Below, piece after piece: positions 6,104-8,142 of a stretch of 8,142 nt of DNA. The notes beneath the pieces are model-generated. The model had not been told where the DNA came from and ran no database searches. It worked only from the letters and a program-made list of their open reading frames with translations. The stretch is from positions 1 to 8,142 of the forward strand of contig PUMS01000014.1 in NCBI GenBank assembly GCA_003551485.1. The letters are read 5' to 3'. How positions within the stretch are numbered: the first letter of the stretch is position 1; each line of letters opens with the position of its first letter. The position numbers and the translations under genes are program-made. Source of the DNA: Phycisphaeraceae bacterium (GTDB lineage Bacteria > Planctomycetota > Phycisphaerae > Phycisphaerales > Phycisphaeraceae).

Positions 6104-8142
6104 TCAGCGGGGGTTTTGCTCATCGTCTTCTTCGCCGGGTCGGGGCGAGGCATCGTCCAGGATGCGGCCAAAGCCCTCATCCGGCCGCTCCGAGCGGTGC
6201 CGTGGGGGGGTGGGCCGCTTCGGGGCATCCTCCTCGCCCGGCTCGAAATCGGCCTGGAACGGCGCAGGGTCGATGCCGCCATCGTACTGAGGCACCTGGT
6301 CGTAGAGCGAGGAGAGCTGGCCGGGCCGCGGCGGCTTGTCCGCCCGCGAGCGGCCGCGCGCGGCGGTGTCCTGGCCGTCATCGCCGTTGCCCGGTGTGGG
6401 CGCATCGGATTGGGGCGTCGCGGAAGTGGCGCCGCCGCCGCTCCCGCCCTTGGTTACGGAACCGGCATCGGTGGCCGATGCGCCGTTATCGCTGGGCGAA
6501 GCGGTGGGTGGATCGGGGGGCGCAGCGTTCTTGGCCTCACCGGCCTTGTCCGAGGGCTTTGGGGCAGACGACTTGCGGGCCTTGCGCCTCGACCTGCGCG
6601 ACCGGGGCCGTGCGCCCTGGGCGGGCGAGGCGGTAGGTGGGGGCGGAGCAGCCGCGGCCTGCTCCCCGCTCGGTGGGGCCGCTTCATCGCCGGCGTTCCC
6701 GGCATCGGCATCGGCATCGCCGGCATCCGTGTTCTGCCCGCCACGTGTCACGTCGTCGACATCATGGGTGCGGCCCTGCCGGGTGTTTTTGGCGGCCTCG
6801 TGGGCAGTGTTGTCGTCAGGCTGGCGGCGGGGTGGCTGCGGCGACTTCGCCTCACCACATGCATCATCCTGCCCATCATCCAGTAGTTCATCGGCATCGA
6901 CGGGCTTGACCTGCCTGGCCTTCTCGGCCCCTTCCCGCTGGGCGGGGGTGGGCTGCTGGGGCGGCTTGGGGGTGGACGTGCCGCCGAGCAGGCCTTCGAT
7001 CAGGTCACGATCGGGCTCCGGTTCCTCTTCATCTTGCGGCGGCGCCGGCCGCGGCGGCTTGCCGGTGCCGGAGGTGGCGGCCTCGGCAAGGCCGCGGTCC
7101 TGGGGCTTCGCGTCCGGTGGCGGCGCGGGCCGGCTGGTCGCGGTTGTCAACTGCTCGACAATGGCGGCGTCCGCCGCGGCCTGCCCGTCGGCCTCTTCAT
7201 CGGCCGGCGCCTCATCGTCCTGCTCGGCATCGTCTTCCCGTCCCGCGGCGGCGGCCGCGCCGGCCCCGGCGGCGGGCCCGACCAGCGAGTCGATCACCTG
7301 CCGGCGCGCTGCATCCTCATCCGGCGGCTCCTCATCATCCTCGCCGCGCAGGAAGCCGGCGATCTGGCCGCCGGAGACGGCGCCGCTGGTCGCAGCGCCC
7401 TGCTCGAGGGCCTCGTGGATGACCTGGTCGAAGATCGCCTCGAGCTTCTGCCGCGGGCGCTCGACGCGCCGGATGTGGCGGCGGCTCTGCTCGAGCACCC
7501 GCTCGATGCGCTCGATGGTCTGTTCATCGAGGGCATCGGTGTAGATCGCCGTCTCGTCGCGCACGGTCAGCAGTTCATCCAGCGTGCCCAGCGCCCGGAT
7601 GCGCCCGCCGTACATGATCGCCACCCGGTCGCAGACATCCTCGACATCCGAGAGCTGATGCGTGCAGAAGATGACCGTCTTGCCCATCTGCCGCAGCGTC
7701 TGCACCAGGTTCTTGGTCTGGCGGATGCCCATCGGGTCCATGCCGGCGGTGGGCTCATCGAGGATGAGCAGTTCCGGGTCGTTGATCAGGGCCTGGGCGA
7801 GGCCGAGCTTTCGCTGCATGCCCTTGGAATACTGGCCCACCGGCCGCCGCCAGGCGTGTTGAAGGCCGACCATCTCCAGCAGCCGGTCGATGCGGTGCTC
7901 GCGCTGCGAGCGCGGCTGATGGTGCAGGCGGCCGAAGAAGTCCAGCGTCTCGCGCGCGTTGAGGAAGCGGTAGAGGTAGGACTCCTCGGGCAGGTAGCCG
8001 ATGCGCCGCTTGACGTTGACGTGATCGGCACTGTGGCCGAGCACGGCGATGCGGCCGCGGGTGGGCGCCAGCAGGCCCAGCAGCAGCTTGATCGTGGTGG
8101 ACTTGCCCGAGCCGTTGGGCCCGAGCAGGCCGAAGACCTCGC
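6104..8142 (-). CDS. ABC transporter ATP-binding protein with long disordered C-terminal tail (5' end outside window)
   Basis: The frame is open through the right edge to a TGA at 6104-6106, giving 678 visible residues. A GTG at 8044 is internal. All ABC ATPase motifs are present: Walker A GPNGSGKST (7-15), a Q-loop position occupied by Glu in GYLPEE (about 52), signature YSKGM (104-108) in place of LSGGQ, Walker B LLILDEP (124-130) with catalytic E129, the D-loop GMDP, and H161 in CTHQL. YSKGM is common in ATPases that pair with ABC-2 exporters. An accessory segment ending in RQKLEAIFDQVIHEAL (to about 245) matches the usual end of such proteins. The frame then runs on for about 430 residues rich in Asp, Glu, Ala, Pro, Gly and Gln, with no hydrophobic core and no recognisable domain. 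The protein energises the permease encoded 35 bases downstream; the tail's role is unknown. About 30 N-terminal residues are missing, judged from family architecture. Confidence 0.92.
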   Translation of the reverse strand, partial: EVFGLLGPNGSGKSTTIKLLLGLLAPTRGRIAVLGHSADHVNVKRRIGYLPEESYLYRFLNARETLDFFGRLHHQPRSQREHRIDRLLEMVGLQHAWRRPVGQYSKGMQRKLGLAQALINDPELLILDEPTAGMDPMGIRQTKNLVQTLRQMGKTVIFCTHQLSDVEDVCDRVAIMYGGRIRALGTLDELLTVRDETAIYTDALDEQTIERIERVLEQSRRHIRRVERPRQKLEAIFDQVIHEALEQGAATSGAVSGGQIAGFLRGEDDEEPPDEDAARRQVIDSLVGPAAGAGAAAAAGREDDAEQDDEAPADEEADGQAAADAAIVEQLTTATSRPAPPPDAKPQDRGLAEAATSGTGKPPRPAPPQDEEEPEPDRDLIEGLLGGTSTPKPPQQPTPAQREGAEKARQVKPVDADELLDDGQDDACGEAKSPQPPRRQPDDNTAHEAAKNTRQGRTHDVDDVTRGGQNTDAGDADADAGNAGDEAAPPSGEQAAAAPPPPTASPAQGARPRSRRSRRKARKSSAPKPSDKAGEAKNAAPPDPPTASPSDNGASATDAGSVTKGGSGGGATSATPQSDAPTPGNGDDGQDTAARGRSRADKPPRPGQLSSLYDQVPQYDGGIDPAPFQADFEPGEEDAPKRPTPPRHRSERPDEGFGRILDDASPRPGEEDDEQNPR
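6107..7405 (-). other. Coding segment for the ~433-residue low-complexity tail of the ABC ATPase
   Basis: This segment encodes visible residues about 246 to 678. It is acidic and Pro/Ala-rich, with runs such as GEDDEEPPDED and PPQDEEEPEPDRD, an Asp-Ala run from a GGCATC repeat, and one short basic cluster. KPPRP occurs twice, near the start of the middle third and near the C-terminus. A final less simple stretch (LSSLYDQVPQYDGG, then FGRILDD) might fold on binding. The frame is the same as the ATPase domain with no stop or frameshift needed. The whole region could in principle be a chance read-through, but over 400 codons without a stop directly after a functional domain argues for real coding. 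Confidence 0.7.
6701..6727. repeat. Short GGCATC tandem repeat inside the ATPase tail
   Basis: GGCATC is repeated three times in a row at 6701-6718 and once more at 6722-6727 after a GCC triplet. On the coding strand it gives the Asp-Ala run DADADAG. Hexamer slippage here could change tail length between strains without breaking the frame. Confidence 0.6.

Noticed and set aside
4503..6290. A 595-codon plus-strand ORF antisense to the permease
   Set aside because: It has the same codon register as the permease frame, and its Gln/His/Arg-rich translation lacks any domain. The minus frame has clear membrane helices and the ABC-2 loop motif.
6092..6886. A 264-codon plus-strand ORF with hydrophobic Gly/Leu/Val-rich translation
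   Set aside because: It is a mirror frame of the acidic ATPase tail. GAC and GAT on one strand read as GTC and ATC on the other, which creates fake hydrophobic protein.
6336..7544. A 402-codon plus-strand ORF antisense to the ATPase tail
   Set aside because: Here the two frames share third codon positions, so base composition alone does not decide. However, the plus ORF runs into the conserved end of the ATPase domain, and its Ser/Ala-rich translation has no recognisable feature. The minus frame simply continues a proven domain. Dual coding is not supported.
1..8142. CRISPR array, tRNA, rRNA or insertion sequence
   Set aside because: I saw no regularly spaced direct repeats, no tRNA-like cloverleaf or rRNA motif, and no transposase-like protein on either strand.

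Overview
The window is strongly GC-rich and reads as chromosomal DNA of a planctomycete-like bacterium, probably of the Phycisphaerae type. I infer this from two things. One is an orphan pseudopilin with the GFTLIELL cleavage motif, a CPSD motif and a late H-X9-D motif, a style typical of Planctomycetota and relatives. The other is an ABC ATPase / ABC-2 permease / TPR-protein trio whose motifs (ELAWIFLHKI, DWRHPASHGLYW) I remember from planctomycete proteins. No database search was possible.

Layout. Positions 1-638 (+) hold the 3' end of an unrecognised gene cut by the left edge. Positions 639-969 are a gap with no supported gene. Positions 970-1602 (+) encode a 210-residue pseudopilin-like protein. 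Positions 1603-1939 are a convergent intergenic region. It contains two inverted copies of a GTAGGGTGGGT...AACCCACC palindromic repeat with perfect 24-nt arms, one copy carrying an extra 24-nt segment.

The rest of the window is a minus-strand operon read right to left. First comes an ABC ATPase (8142 down to 6104, cut by the right edge). Then an ABC-2 type permease (6068-4035), and last a membrane-anchored TPR-like protein (3946-1940). Gaps are 35 and 88 bases with no convincing terminator, so the three genes are probably co-transcribed.

How they may work together. The ATPase should power the permease, which has an N-terminal multi-helix domain and a large soluble insertion between its two membrane blocks. 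The TPR-like protein has one N-terminal membrane anchor and a ~640-residue soluble part that could dock on that insertion or on cargo. The substrate is unknown.

The most unusual feature is the ATPase. After a complete nucleotide-binding domain and a normal C-terminal accessory segment, the frame continues for about 430 residues of acidic, Pro/Ala-rich, apparently disordered sequence. That tail contains a compact basic patch, a recurring KPPRP motif and several copies of a short hydrophobic motif. Very long ORFs antisense to all three operon genes are best explained by codon bias.
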